From Acidiferrobacterales bacterium (GTDB lineage: Bacteria > Pseudomonadota > Gammaproteobacteria > Acidiferrobacterales > Sulfurifustaceae), in contig WGFP01000179.1 of assembly GCA_015492195.1 (NCBI GenBank), positions 1 to 8,402 of the forward strand: a stretch of 8,402 bases of DNA, read 5' to 3'. The notes beneath the pieces are model-generated. The model was not told where the DNA came from, did not search any database, and saw nothing but the letters and a program-made list of their open reading frames with translations. How positions within the stretch are numbered: position 1 is the first letter of the stretch; every line of letters begins with the position of its first letter. Both the position numbers and the translations under genes were made by a program. Shown one piece after another: positions 1 through 6,354 of this stretch.

Positions 1-224
1 CATACTATACATTGCTAGATTATTTATATAACTAGAACAATAGAGGGCAGACCAATGGAATTCCACCCCGGATCAGCGGCGCAGTGCCTTACGTAGCGCT
101 GCCGCATCTTACGCCGGGACGTAAACCATTGCGATGATTTTCTTTTTTCGCAACGGTCGCCGAAGAGTCGATCCCCGACTAAAATTGTTTTTTGTTGTCT
201 CTTAAATACATCAAGCGAGTAACA
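1..224. other. Intergenic leader upstream of purC
   Basis: No convincing gene is seen here. Bases 11-36 are very AT-rich and include the palindrome TTATATAA (24-31) between two CTAG tetramers (15-18 and 32-35); this could hold a -10 element, but I see no matching -35. Bases 67-118 can fold as a long imperfect hairpin (CCCGG 67-71 with CCGGG 114-118; GCGGC 76-80 with GCCGC 101-105). A 5-bp hairpin, AGTCG 166-170 with CGACT 176-180, is followed by a T-rich run at 185-193. It resembles a weak terminator but sits close to the purC start, so it may instead be part of the purC leader RNA. Confidence 0.4.
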
Positions 225-1118
225 ATGCCTGATACATCAACGCACTTTGAAATTAAAAGCCTGCCCATTGTTCACCAAGGCAAAGTACGGGACATCTACG
301 CCGTCGGCAAGGATCATTTATTGATCATTACTACGGATCGCATCTCGGCGTTCGATGTGGTTCTGCCGACACCGATCCCGGGTAAGGGAATAGTATTAAC
401 GTCGTTGTCCAATTTCTGGTTCAACCGTACGCGCCATATCATTCTCAACCACCTGAGTGAGTTCCCGCTGGAGAAGGTGTTGCCCGATGTCAAGGAACGC
501 ACGAAGGCGGAAGGGCGCGCCGTGATGGTGAAAAAACTCAAACCGCTGCCGATCGAGGCCATCGTACGCGGATACCTGATCGGCTCCGGCTGGAAAGACT
601 ACCAAAAAACCGGTGCCGTGTGCGGCATCAAGCTCCCCACAGGACTCAGGCAGGCCGACAAATTGCCGCAGCCCATCTACACGCCTTCTACCAAGGCGGC
701 GGTGGGCGATCACGATGAAAACATCGATTTTGACAAAACCGTGGAACTGATCGGACGCGCGCGTGCGAAACAGGTGCGCGACATAAGCCTGCGTATCTAT
801 CAGGAAGCCGCGGAATACGCCCGCAAACGCGGTATTATCATTGCCGACACCAAATTTGAATTCGGCGTGGACGACGACGACCGACTTTTTTTGATTGACG
901 AGGTGTTGACCCCCGATTCTTCGCGTTTTTGGCCGGCGGATTCTTACCGACCGGGCATCAGTCCGCCGAGCTTCGACAAACAATATGTTCGCGATTACCT
1001 GGAAGGCGTCGGCTGGGACAAGAAACCGCCGGCCCCGGCGTTGACGCCTGATGTGACGGCGAAAACGGCGGAAAAATACCGCGAGGCGCAGGCCCGACTG
1101 ATGGGAAAAGAATCATGA
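225..1118 (+). CDS. purC: Phosphoribosylaminoimidazole-succinocarboxamide synthase (SAICAR synthase)
   Basis: Cytoplasmic enzyme of de novo purine synthesis that joins CAIR and L-aspartate, using ATP, to give SAICAR. The 297-residue product shows the family hallmarks in order: an N-terminal GKVRDIY nucleotide-binding segment (residues 19-25), TTDRISAFDV (36-45), the first family signature LPIEAIVRGYLIGSG (about 108-122), the second signature IADTKFEFG (206-214), and DEVLTPDSSRFW (225-236). The length matches the roughly 300-residue proteobacterial and yeast-like long form rather than the short form of about 240 residues. I chose ATG 225 because homology begins just after it; an in-frame TTG at 192 would add 11 residues that do not look like the family and has no ribosome binding site. 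It is the only housekeeping gene in the window and appears unrelated to the metal genes downstream. Confidence 0.96.
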   Translation: MPDTSTHFEIKSLPIVHQGKVRDIYAVGKDHLLIITTDRISAFDVVLPTPIPGKGIVLTSLSNFWFNRTRHIILNHLSEFPLEKVLPDVKERTKAEGRAVMVKKLKPLPIEAIVRGYLIGSGWKDYQKTGAVCGIKLPTGLRQADKLPQPIYTPSTKAAVGDHDENIDFDKTVELIGRARAKQVRDISLRIYQEAAEYARKRGIIIADTKFEFGVDDDDRLFLIDEVLTPDSSRFWPADSYRPGISPPSFDKQYVRDYLEGVGWDKKPPAPALTPDVTAKTAEKYREAQARLMGKES

Positions 1119-1267
1119 AGATCTTGGGATATCGGCTCACAGACCATGCCCCCGCTCGGTACCACAGAAACATAAGCCAAATGCGTGATTTGTATTACGG
1201 GCAATGGCAGGGTTCAGCGCCGTGCCCCCCGGAACTCCCGCCTAAATTCATGGTCATATCACCGTAG
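1115..1267 (+). CDS. Doubtful 50-residue ORF overlapping the purC stop
   Basis: An ATG overlaps the purC stop in an ATGA arrangement typical of translational coupling, and GGGAAAAG lies just upstream. The frame runs 50 residues (starting MKILGYRLTDHAPARYHRN) to a TAG at 1265-1267. I do not recognise the product: it has no signal peptide, membrane segment or known motif, and it is Pro-rich near the end (APCPPELPPK). It may be chance, or the remnant of a gene that once followed purC. The overlap is the only positive evidence. Confidence 0.2.
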   Translation: MKILGYRLTDHAPARYHRNISQMRDLYYGQWQGSAPCPPELPPKFMVISP

Positions 1268-1283
1268 TAATAATACGGTTTTG
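1261..1283 (+). terminator. Weak hairpin with T-run after purC
   Basis: ACCGTA (1261-1266) and TACGGT (1274-1279) form a perfect 6-bp inverted repeat around a 7-base loop, followed by TTTTG (1279-1283, sharing the last stem base). It fits a weak intrinsic terminator ending the purC transcript. A 19-base dyad starting with ACC and ending in GGT also resembles a MerR-family operator, but no good -35/-10 pair flanks it. The region from here to 1353 probably also contains the promoter of the cop genes; GTAAA is repeated at 1290, 1298 and 1309. Confidence 0.3.
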
Positions 1284-1353
1284 TGTGGCGTAAACAGGTA
1301 AATATATGTAAACTCCGGGCGTTTTTATCCTTGGATAATCTCAACGTGAAGCA

Positions 1354-1695
1354 ATGTTTGTATTGAAACCGCTGCCGCGTCTTATTATTTTCCTGGCATT
1401 TGCTGTGGCATTGGTGTTTGCACCGGTTATCCCGGCCACGGCCTTTGTTTCCCAGCTAGGTGGCGATCAAGCTTTGCATGTCGCCCATGCGGATGCCGTC
1501 GACGCAGGAGCGGTTTACGATCAGCATGATCCCTGCAACGGTCAGTGTTGTACCGCCTGCGCCCAGTGTTTTACCGCGGCGCTGATGATCTTTCCATATT
1601 CAACCTATCTTCATCCCATCCAAGTTCCCATAGTGCAGCGGCTTCACGCTTTACTGGGAGTCGCCGCGCACCATCGTCCTCCACGAACCATCTAG
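1354..1695 (+). CDS. Small exported Cys/His-rich protein of a copper cluster (CopL/DUF2946-like)
   Basis: A 113-residue product with a Sec-type signal peptide: a positive start, a hydrophobic stretch at about residues 10-25, and likely cleavage after PATA (27-30). The mature part carries several His residues and a dense Cys cluster, C61-x3-C65-C66-x2-C69-x2-C72, well suited to binding soft metals. It ends in AHHRPPRTI; a short C-terminal tail with RPPR is common among small exported proteins next to copper genes. I infer a periplasmic or membrane-associated copper-binding role; the CopL/DUF2946 resemblance rests on layout (short length, signal peptide, Cys/His content, place before copA), not on an alignment. 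It lies 167 bases upstream of copA on the same strand. The ribosome binding site is weak (GTGAAG). Confidence 0.6.
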   Translation: MFVLKPLPRLIIFLAFAVALVFAPVIPATAFVSQLGGDQALHVAHADAVDAGAVYDQHDPCNGQCCTACAQCFTAALMIFPYSTYLHPIQVPIVQRLHALLGVAAHHRPPRTI

Positions 1696-1862
1696 CCATT
1701 CTGTTTTGACGCCTTAAGGCGTTCCATCACGCGTGCGTAGTGCGCGTGCATTCTAATTAAGTTTTATATGGGAGAGCATTGTGCTGTTACGATGTGACTT
1801 CTCTATTAAGATTGTCGCCGATGGGCGCAGGATTCACCCTTAGCAGAAGAGGATAAGCCGAG
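1696..1862. promoter_or_regulatory. Palindrome-rich leader upstream of copA
   Basis: This gap holds a perfect 14-base palindrome, ACGCCTTAAGGCGT (1709-1722), and, six bases further, an inverted repeat CACGCG (1728-1733) / CGCGTG (1743-1748) around a 9-base loop. Neither is followed by a T-run on either strand, so they are not typical intrinsic terminators. An AT-rich stretch, including TTTTATAT (1762-1769), lies between them and copA. AGAGGA near 1845-1850 is the probable copA ribosome binding site, 12 bases from the ATG. An operator or mRNA structure controlling copA is plausible but unproven. Confidence 0.35.
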
Positions 1863-3623
1863 ATGAAGCGAATTTATCAACCTCCATATACTTCTTTGAA
1901 TCTGCCGCGCCGGCGGTTTCTCCAGGGCCTGGCCGCCGGCGGTGTTTTGCTGGGATTGTCGCCCTGGGTCAAACCGGCCTGGGCGCGGCCGGCCGACACC
2001 GCGACGGGCACTGCCCCGGTGCTTACCGGCAAGGAATTCGATCTCACGATTGCGGAAACACCGGTCAATTTCACGGGACGCCCACGCATGGCCACCACCA
2101 TCAACGGCTCGATCCCGGCGCCGACGTTGCGTTGGCGCCAAGGTGATACGGTAACGCTGCGGGTTACCAACCGCATGCGTACATCCACGTCCATCCATTG
2201 GCACGGCCTGATCCTGCCCTACCAGATGGACGGGGTGCCGGGCATCAGTTTCGAGGGCATAGCGCCCGGAGAAACCTTCACCTACCGTTTCAAGGTGCAG
2301 CAGACGGGCACTTACTGGTATCACTCGCATACCGGTTTTCAGGAACAGACCGGCATGTACGGCGCCATCATTATCGATCCGGACGCCACCGAATTTATGC
2401 GCGTCGATCGTGACTACGTGGTGCAGTTGTCCGATTGGACCGACGAGGATCCGCACAAAGTGTTTGCCAAGCTCAAGAAGCAGGGCGATTACTTCAATTT
2501 TAACCAGCCCACGGTTCCTGATTTCTTTCGCGACGTGAGCAACGAAGGTCTGTCCGCCGCGCTCGCCAAACGGCGCATGTGGAATCAGATGCGCATGAGC
2601 CCGACCGATCTGGCCGACATCTCCGCTTACACCTACACCTACCTTATGAACGGTACGACCCCGAGCGGAAACTGGACGGGGCTGTTCCGACCCGGAGAGC
2701 GGGTGCGGCTGCGTTTCATCAACAGCGGCGCCCAGAGTTTTTTCGACGTGCGCATTCCCGGACTCAAAATGACCGTGGTACAGACCGACGGTCAGAACAT
2801 CGAACCGGTCACGGTCGATGAGATCCGCATCGGCGTCTCTGAGACCTATGACGTGATCGTCACGCCCAAGGACGAGGCCTATACCATCTTCGCCCAGTCA
2901 ATGGACCGCACCGGTTACGCCCGCGGCACGTTGGCGACCCGCGCCGGCATGACGGCGCCGGTGCCGGCGCTGGACAAGCCCGAATGGCTCACCATGACGG
3001 ACATGATGGGCGACATGGGCGGCGGAATGGGCGCCATGAAACACGGCGGTCACGGTGGTATGGCCATGGATCACAGTGCCCACGTCATGGGCGGCGGTAA
3101 GGTGCGCGTGCGCCACGCCAGGACCGAATACGGACCGAGCGTGGACATGCGCGTCGACACACCGCGCACCAATCTGGATGACCCGGGCATCGGTTTGCGC
3201 AACAACGGCCGCCGCGTGCTTACCTATGCCGATACGCACACGATCGGCGGGCCGCTCGACCGTCGAGGCGCGGAGCGGGAGATCGAGCTGCATCTGACCG
3301 GCAACATGGAGCGTTACACCTGGTCGTTCGACGGGCTGGAATTCGGCAAATCCACGCCCGTGCATTTCCGCCACAATGAGCGTCTGCGAGTGGTCCTGGT
3401 CAACGACACCATGATGACCCATCCCATGCACCTCCACGGCATGTGGAGCGAACTGGAAAATCCCGACGGACGCTTTCAGGTGCGCAAGCACACTATCAGT
3501 GTACAGCCGGCGCAACGCGTCAGCTTCCTCGTCACCGCCGACGCCCTGGGACGTTGGGCATGGCATTGCCATCTCTTATACCACATGGATGCGGGCATGT
3601 TCCGCGAAGTGGTCGTGGCTTGA
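1863..3623 (+). CDS. copA: Copper resistance multicopper oxidase CopA (Tat-exported)
   Basis: A 586-residue periplasmic multicopper oxidase that in this family oxidises Cu(I) and confers copper resistance. The N-terminus has a twin-arginine motif, RRRFL (residues 16-20), a hydrophobic stretch, and likely cleavage after AWA (39-41), so it is probably exported folded. Copper ligand motifs appear in the expected order: HWH (112-114), HSH (154-156), HPMHLH (520-525), and HCHLLYHMDAGMF, giving H568-C569-H570 plus H574 and axial M579 of the type 1 site. All four motifs of the trinuclear and type 1 sites look intact. Residues about 377-411 form a Met/His/Gly-rich insert (DMMGDMGGGMGAMKHGGHGG) typical of CopA and probably a Cu(I) docking segment. 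copB follows 39 bases later, presumably in the same transcript. Confidence 0.95.
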   Translation: MKRIYQPPYTSLNLPRRRFLQGLAAGGVLLGLSPWVKPAWARPADTATGTAPVLTGKEFDLTIAETPVNFTGRPRMATTINGSIPAPTLRWRQGDTVTLRVTNRMRTSTSIHWHGLILPYQMDGVPGISFEGIAPGETFTYRFKVQQTGTYWYHSHTGFQEQTGMYGAIIIDPDATEFMRVDRDYVVQLSDWTDEDPHKVFAKLKKQGDYFNFNQPTVPDFFRDVSNEGLSAALAKRRMWNQMRMSPTDLADISAYTYTYLMNGTTPSGNWTGLFRPGERVRLRFINSGAQSFFDVRIPGLKMTVVQTDGQNIEPVTVDEIRIGVSETYDVIVTPKDEAYTIFAQSMDRTGYARGTLATRAGMTAPVPALDKPEWLTMTDMMGDMGGGMGAMKHGGHGGMAMDHSAHVMGGGKVRVRHARTEYGPSVDMRVDTPRTNLDDPGIGLRNNGRRVLTYADTHTIGGPLDRRGAEREIELHLTGNMERYTWSFDGLEFGKSTPVHFRHNERLRVVLVNDTMMTHPMHLHGMWSELENPDGRFQVRKHTISVQPAQRVSFLVTADALGRWAWHCHLLYHMDAGMFREVVVA

Positions 3624-3662
3624 GGCCGGCGTAACCAAACACAGCAGAAGGAAACAACGACG

Positions 3663-4577
3663 ATGCACAACCGATTAATTATGATCGCTCTCCTTATTAT
3701 TGCAGGGCTTAATCTTTCTCCTGCCTGGGCGCAGGATCCAAAGACGTCGGATGATCCCCACGCGGGTCACGGTGCGTCTTCCGCTCCCGCGGGGCACATG
3801 AATCGCGATATGTCCGGCAAGAAAAACGATGGTGCCGGTATGGGACACGGATCAATGCAAGGCGGATCGCCTCCGCCCGACGCCCGCGATCCGCATGCAT
3901 ACTCCGGCGGCTACAACCTTGGTTCGATGCGACCACGGCTTGCCGATGAGCACAATTTCGGCTTGCTCCTGGTTGATCAGCTCGAAAGCGTACGTACCGA
4001 CAAAAACACCTCGATAGCGTACGATATGCAGGCCTGGTTTGGGCGTAATTATGACCGCGCCGTGCTAAAGGCCGAGGGCGATATCGACGGCGGCAAACTT
4101 CAGGAAGCGCGTACAGAACTTCTGTGGGGACATGCCGTGGCCGCGTTCTGGGACGTGCAGCTCGGTGTGCGCCATGACAGCGGCGTAGACCCGAGCCGGA
4201 CCTGGGTTGCGTTCGGCGTTCAGGGGCTTGCGCCTTACTGGTTTGAAACGGAGGCCACCGCTTATTTTGGCGAGGACGGACGTAGTGCGCTGCGGTTCGA
4301 CGCGGAGTATGAGCTGCTGCTCACGCAGAGGTTGATTCTGCAACCCCGTATCGAAGCGAATTTCTACGGCAAGCGCGACGCCGCGCGTGAATTGGGTTCC
4401 GGGTTGTCCGATGTGACGATGGGCCTGCGCTTACGCTATGAAATTCGCCGGGAATTCGCTCCTTATGTCGGTATCGAGCGCGCGCGCAAGTTCGGAGGAA
4501 CGAAGGATTTGGTGCGTGCGGCCGGCAAAGATACCGACGAGTCTCGGGTCGTCGCCGGGGTGCGTTTCTGGTTCTAA
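3663..4577 (+). CDS. copB: Outer-membrane copper resistance protein CopB
   Basis: A 304-residue protein of the CopB family, an outer-membrane partner of CopA thought to bind or sequester copper at the cell surface. It begins with a Sec signal peptide cleaved after AWA (21-23). A low-complexity His/Met/Gly-rich segment follows (about 32-79: DPHAGHG, GHMNRDM, GMGHGSM, DPHAY), which is the likely copper-binding part. The conserved CopB domain covers about 84-304, with YDMQAWFGRNYDRA, AEGD and repeated amphipathic beta strands. It ends in Phe within GVRFWF, as expected of an outer-membrane beta barrel. GAAGGA at 3647-3652 is a good ribosome binding site 10 bases before the ATG. The gene is followed by a strong terminator at 4661-4690, so copAB probably forms one unit. 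Confidence 0.93.
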   Translation: MHNRLIMIALLIIAGLNLSPAWAQDPKTSDDPHAGHGASSAPAGHMNRDMSGKKNDGAGMGHGSMQGGSPPPDARDPHAYSGGYNLGSMRPRLADEHNFGLLLVDQLESVRTDKNTSIAYDMQAWFGRNYDRAVLKAEGDIDGGKLQEARTELLWGHAVAAFWDVQLGVRHDSGVDPSRTWVAFGVQGLAPYWFETEATAYFGEDGRSALRFDAEYELLLTQRLILQPRIEANFYGKRDAARELGSGLSDVTMGLRLRYEIRREFAPYVGIERARKFGGTKDLVRAAGKDTDESRVVAGVRFWF

Positions 4578-4660
4578 GCGTTGAGCCCTGCCGTACGGAC
4601 GCGCGGCGGAGGCGCCATGTACCTTTATCCGGAATGGACACTAACATCAATGAACAATGA

Positions 4661-4690
4661 CCTCCCCGCCCGGCGGGGAGGGATTGTTTT
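4661..4690 (+). terminator. Strong intrinsic terminator between copB and cytochrome c
   Basis: A perfect 10-bp GC-rich inverted repeat, CCTCCCCGCC (4661-4670) and GGCGGGGAGG (4672-4681), is followed by GATTGTTTTTCTT. The tip would open to a loop of about 5 bases. This is a textbook Rho-independent terminator for copAB. It ends only about 12 bases before the ribosome binding site of the next gene, leaving no room for a promoter in between, so it may double as an attenuator. Confidence 0.88.
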
Positions 4691-4714
4691 TCTTGCAAAA
4701 CGAGGAGCCAAACG

Positions 4715-5215
4715 ATGCGGTTTATTTCCTTTAGTCTTTTTGCCGTTACGGCGTTGGTTTTGTCGACATTTGCGCTGGCCAACGGGGATGCCGGTCATCA
4801 CGGGAAAGCGCACGACCGTGGGGGTGCGGTAGTTCACTGGATGGCGCCTGAGAAGGCCGCACGCCGTCCCAACCCGGTAGCTGCCACCGAGTCCTCCATT
4901 CAGCGTGGCGCGAAACTTTACAGTCAATATTGCGTTTCCTGCCATGGGTCCAAGGGTCGCGGCGACGGACCGGTCGGTGCAGCCCTCAATCCACGGCCCA
5001 CCGACTTGGTGACCATGGCGCCGCAACACTCGGACGGCGACTTGGCCTGGAAGATTGCCAATGGTCGCGGCGCCATGCCGTCATGGAAAGGCAGTCTCAG
5101 CGAAAATCAAATTTGGGACGTTGTGAATTACCTGAAGAAGGGATTGCCCGCACTAAAGGAAGAGCATCCCCACAAAGACGAAAAACATGATTCGGACGAC
5201 CACCACCGCGGCTAG
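4715..5215 (+). CDS. Periplasmic monohaem cytochrome c with His-rich tail
   Basis: A 166-residue class I c-type cytochrome. It has a Sec signal peptide (hydrophobic 4-20, cleavage after ALA 20-22), a short His-containing linker (GHHGKAH), one haem site C73-V-S-C76-H77, and a likely Met axial ligand, M121 in MPSWKG. The GRGDGPVG and RPTDL segments after the haem site are common in cytochromes of the cbb3 CcoP / c553 kind. The C-terminus (about 150-165) is rich in His and Asp and could bind metal. GAGGAG at 4702-4707, seven bases before the ATG, fixes the start. It follows copB across a strong terminator. I infer electron transfer linked to copper oxidation or respiration; the partner is unknown. 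No recognised gene symbol. Confidence 0.9.
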   Translation: MRFISFSLFAVTALVLSTFALANGDAGHHGKAHDRGGAVVHWMAPEKAARRPNPVAATESSIQRGAKLYSQYCVSCHGSKGRGDGPVGAALNPRPTDLVTMAPQHSDGDLAWKIANGRGAMPSWKGSLSENQIWDVVNYLKKGLPALKEEHPHKDEKHDSDDHHRG

Positions 5216-5634
5216 GTGGAGATGGACGGTTCCGAGACGCCATGGTGTCAACGAGTGTAGGACAGCGTCTGCCGAAGCCGGAAGCGAAGATGAATCATTC
5301 CGGCACCGTGACCGCCGATAAATGACAGGATTTGTGTCTGCCCCGGCGTCACTCGCAAACGGGGGGTTGTAAATCGTGGTATGACTTCACCACGGTGATG
5401 CGCGATGTGGGCGTCTACCGACAGAACCGGGCTTCGTGTCACGGAGTAATGAATCCAGGGCGGACGGAATGGCGGCAGAAGGAGATCAACGGACCGCTAT
5501 GGCGCGGCGTTGGACCAAGAAAAGGGCCGTGGCGGACAAACCCGTGCGCTGAAAGGCCGTATGATTGATTTTCTTTATGGCGTCCACCGATTATGATTAC
5601 CTGATTTTGGAGGCTCAAAGAAAGGGTAATCATA
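5216..5634 (+). other. 419-base stretch with no clear gene; possible decayed cytochrome fragment
   Basis: No intact gene is convincing here. One frame (stop at 5323-5325, then open to the TGA at 5566-5568; first possible start TTG 5332) encodes VYRQNRASCHG at about 5411-5445. This resembles a c-type haem site (CxxCH) in which the first Cys has become Arg, and it matches the spacing of LYSQYCVSCHG and LFQEHCAQCHG in the two flanking cytochromes. No Met-ligand segment follows and there is no good start or ribosome binding site, so if it is cytochrome-derived it is a broken remnant. A short frame at 5291 (MNHSGTVTADK, then stop) has no support. AAAGGG at 5621-5626 belongs to the next gene. Confidence 0.3.
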
Positions 5635-6102
5635 ATGAAGCACGTGAGGATACTGGCGATAATCGGGATGTTGTTGGTTGTCGCGTGCGAGAAGCAGGCA
5701 CCGGAATCATCCGGCGTGAATCTCACACAGGCGACGCCTTCGGACAAACGGCTTTATTCCGTGGATAGCGTGGTCCGCGGGGCCAAACTCTTTCAGGAAC
5801 ACTGCGCCCAATGCCACGGGCCGGAGGCCCAGGGTCATCCGGACTGGCTGACGCCCGGCGTGGTCGCGGCACCGCCGCTGAACGGCACCGGCAATGACTG
5901 GAAGCGCACCAAAAAGGAACTCGTTGCCGTCATCAAACGCGGCGTAAAACGAAAAGGCAAGGCGGTGATGCCCGGGTGGAAAGGGCGCCTGAACGACCAG
6001 GAAATTGAAGACATCATTACCTGGTTTCAGGCGCTATGGCCGACGGATGTTTATGAGCGCTGGCGCAAGGCCAATGTAGCGCAGTCCGACTCAAAAGGTT
6101 GA
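5635..6102 (+). CDS. Lipoprotein monohaem cytochrome c
   Basis: A 155-residue class I cytochrome c exported as a lipoprotein: a short hydrophobic signal ends in the lipobox V15-V-A-C18, so the mature protein should be tethered to a membrane by lipid on Cys18. Residue +2 is Glu rather than Asp, so outer-membrane sorting is possible. One haem site, C57-A-Q-C60-H61, and a Met ligand, M112 in VMPGWKG, are visible. The C-terminal helix (DQEIEDIITWFQALW) closes the fold. It shares the MPxWKGxL pattern with the cytochrome at 4715-5215, so the two may be distant duplicates. It differs by a basic segment (KRTKKELVAVIKRGVKRKGK) in the Met-loop half. AAAGGG at 5621-5626 is the ribosome binding site. I infer a membrane-tethered electron carrier in the copper pathway. 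Confidence 0.9.
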   Translation: MKHVRILAIIGMLLVVACEKQAPESSGVNLTQATPSDKRLYSVDSVVRGAKLFQEHCAQCHGPEAQGHPDWLTPGVVAAPPLNGTGNDWKRTKKELVAVIKRGVKRKGKAVMPGWKGRLNDQEIEDIITWFQALWPTDVYERWRKANVAQSDSKG

Positions 6103-6150
6103 GTGACGCCGCTGAGGGTGACAGGGTATCCAGTTTCAGGAAATATGCTG

Positions 6151-6231
6151 ATGGGCATTGCAATATGGATCATCGTAATATTGGTCATCGCCGCCTTGAT
6201 CAAATATCTGCTCAGCGGTTCCGGTAAATAG
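6151..6231 (+). CDS. Single-pass membrane microprotein (26 residues)
   Basis: A very short frame encodes MGIAIWIIVILVIAALIKYLLSGSGK. About 17 consecutive hydrophobic residues (Gly2 to Ile18) form one transmembrane helix, capped by a positively charged end (Lys19 and the C-terminal Lys). I chose ATG 6151 because AGGA at 6138-6141 is nine bases away; the in-frame ATG at 6145 would add Met-Leu but leaves only three bases of spacing. It follows the lipoprotein cytochrome by 48 bases on the same strand and is probably cotranscribed. Small hydrophobic subunits accompany several haem oxidases and transporters, so a stabilising role for a membrane complex is one inference. It is not CcoQ or CydX by sequence as far as I can tell. 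The non-random hydrophobicity and a fitting ribosome binding site support it being real. Confidence 0.55.
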   Translation: MGIAIWIIVILVIAALIKYLLSGSGK

Positions 6232-6240
6232 GCGCAAAAA

Positions 6241-6264
6241 CCGGTTATGCGTATGCAAAACCGG
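6241..6264 (+). repeat. Imperfect hairpin after the microprotein gene
   Basis: CCGGTT (6241-6246) and AACCGG (6259-6264) pair, with an A/A mismatch and then TGC/GCA around a GTAT loop. No T-run follows. It may protect the 3' end of the cytochrome transcript or act as a weak or Rho-assisted terminator. Confidence 0.35.
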
Positions 6265-6270
6265 GGAATA

Positions 6271-6312
6271 TTGACCTGTGTCAAAGCGCCCCGGGCATAT
6301 CCGGGGTAAAAG
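6271..6312 (+). promoter_or_regulatory. Putative CRP/FNR-type site and promoter for the DUF302 gene
   Basis: TTGAC-CTGT-GTCAA (6271-6284) is a perfect dyad with the geometry of CRP/FNR-superfamily sites (FNR consensus TTGAT-N4-ATCAA). A -10-like TAAAAG (6307-6312, four of six matches to TATAAT) starts 29.5 bases from the dyad centre. That is the distance expected for a class II activator bound at -41.5. The same dyad recurs at 7886-7899. A second inverted repeat, CCCCGG (6289-6294) / CCGGGG (6301-6306), lies between them and could be an extra operator or a terminator for the upstream genes. Binding factor unknown. Confidence 0.4.
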
Positions 6313-6354
6313 TTTCATTTATATCTTTAGGAACAAAGAAAAGGAAAAGAAATT

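Noticed and set aside
192..224. TTG start extending purC by 11 residues
   Set aside because: No ribosome binding site and no family similarity in the added residues; ATG 225 fits the family start.
396..983. 195-residue open frame on the - strand inside purC
   Set aside because: Opposite the conserved purC coding sequence; composition and lack of motifs indicate a shadow.
1261..1279. ACCGTA/TACGGT dyad as a MerR or CueR operator
   Set aside because: No -35 hexamer precedes it and no -10 hexamer follows at MerR spacing; a weak terminator is the simpler reading.
1806..2456. 216-residue open frame on the - strand over the start of copA
   Set aside because: Antisense shadow of copA, Arg/Gly/His-biased, no known motif.
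2898..3572. Long open frame (224 residues) on the - strand inside copA
   Set aside because: It lies wholly antisense to a clear multicopper oxidase, is full of His and Val from antisense GC-rich codons, and has no ribosome binding site or recognisable domain.
4581..4832. 83-residue frame over the terminator and the start of the first cytochrome
   Set aside because: It reads straight through the terminator hairpin and overlaps the cytochrome signal peptide in another frame; Arg-rich with no motif.
5439..5747. 102-residue frame on the - strand over the second cytochrome start
   Set aside because: Antisense to the lipoprotein cytochrome; its hydrophobic part is the complement of the signal peptide and leader.
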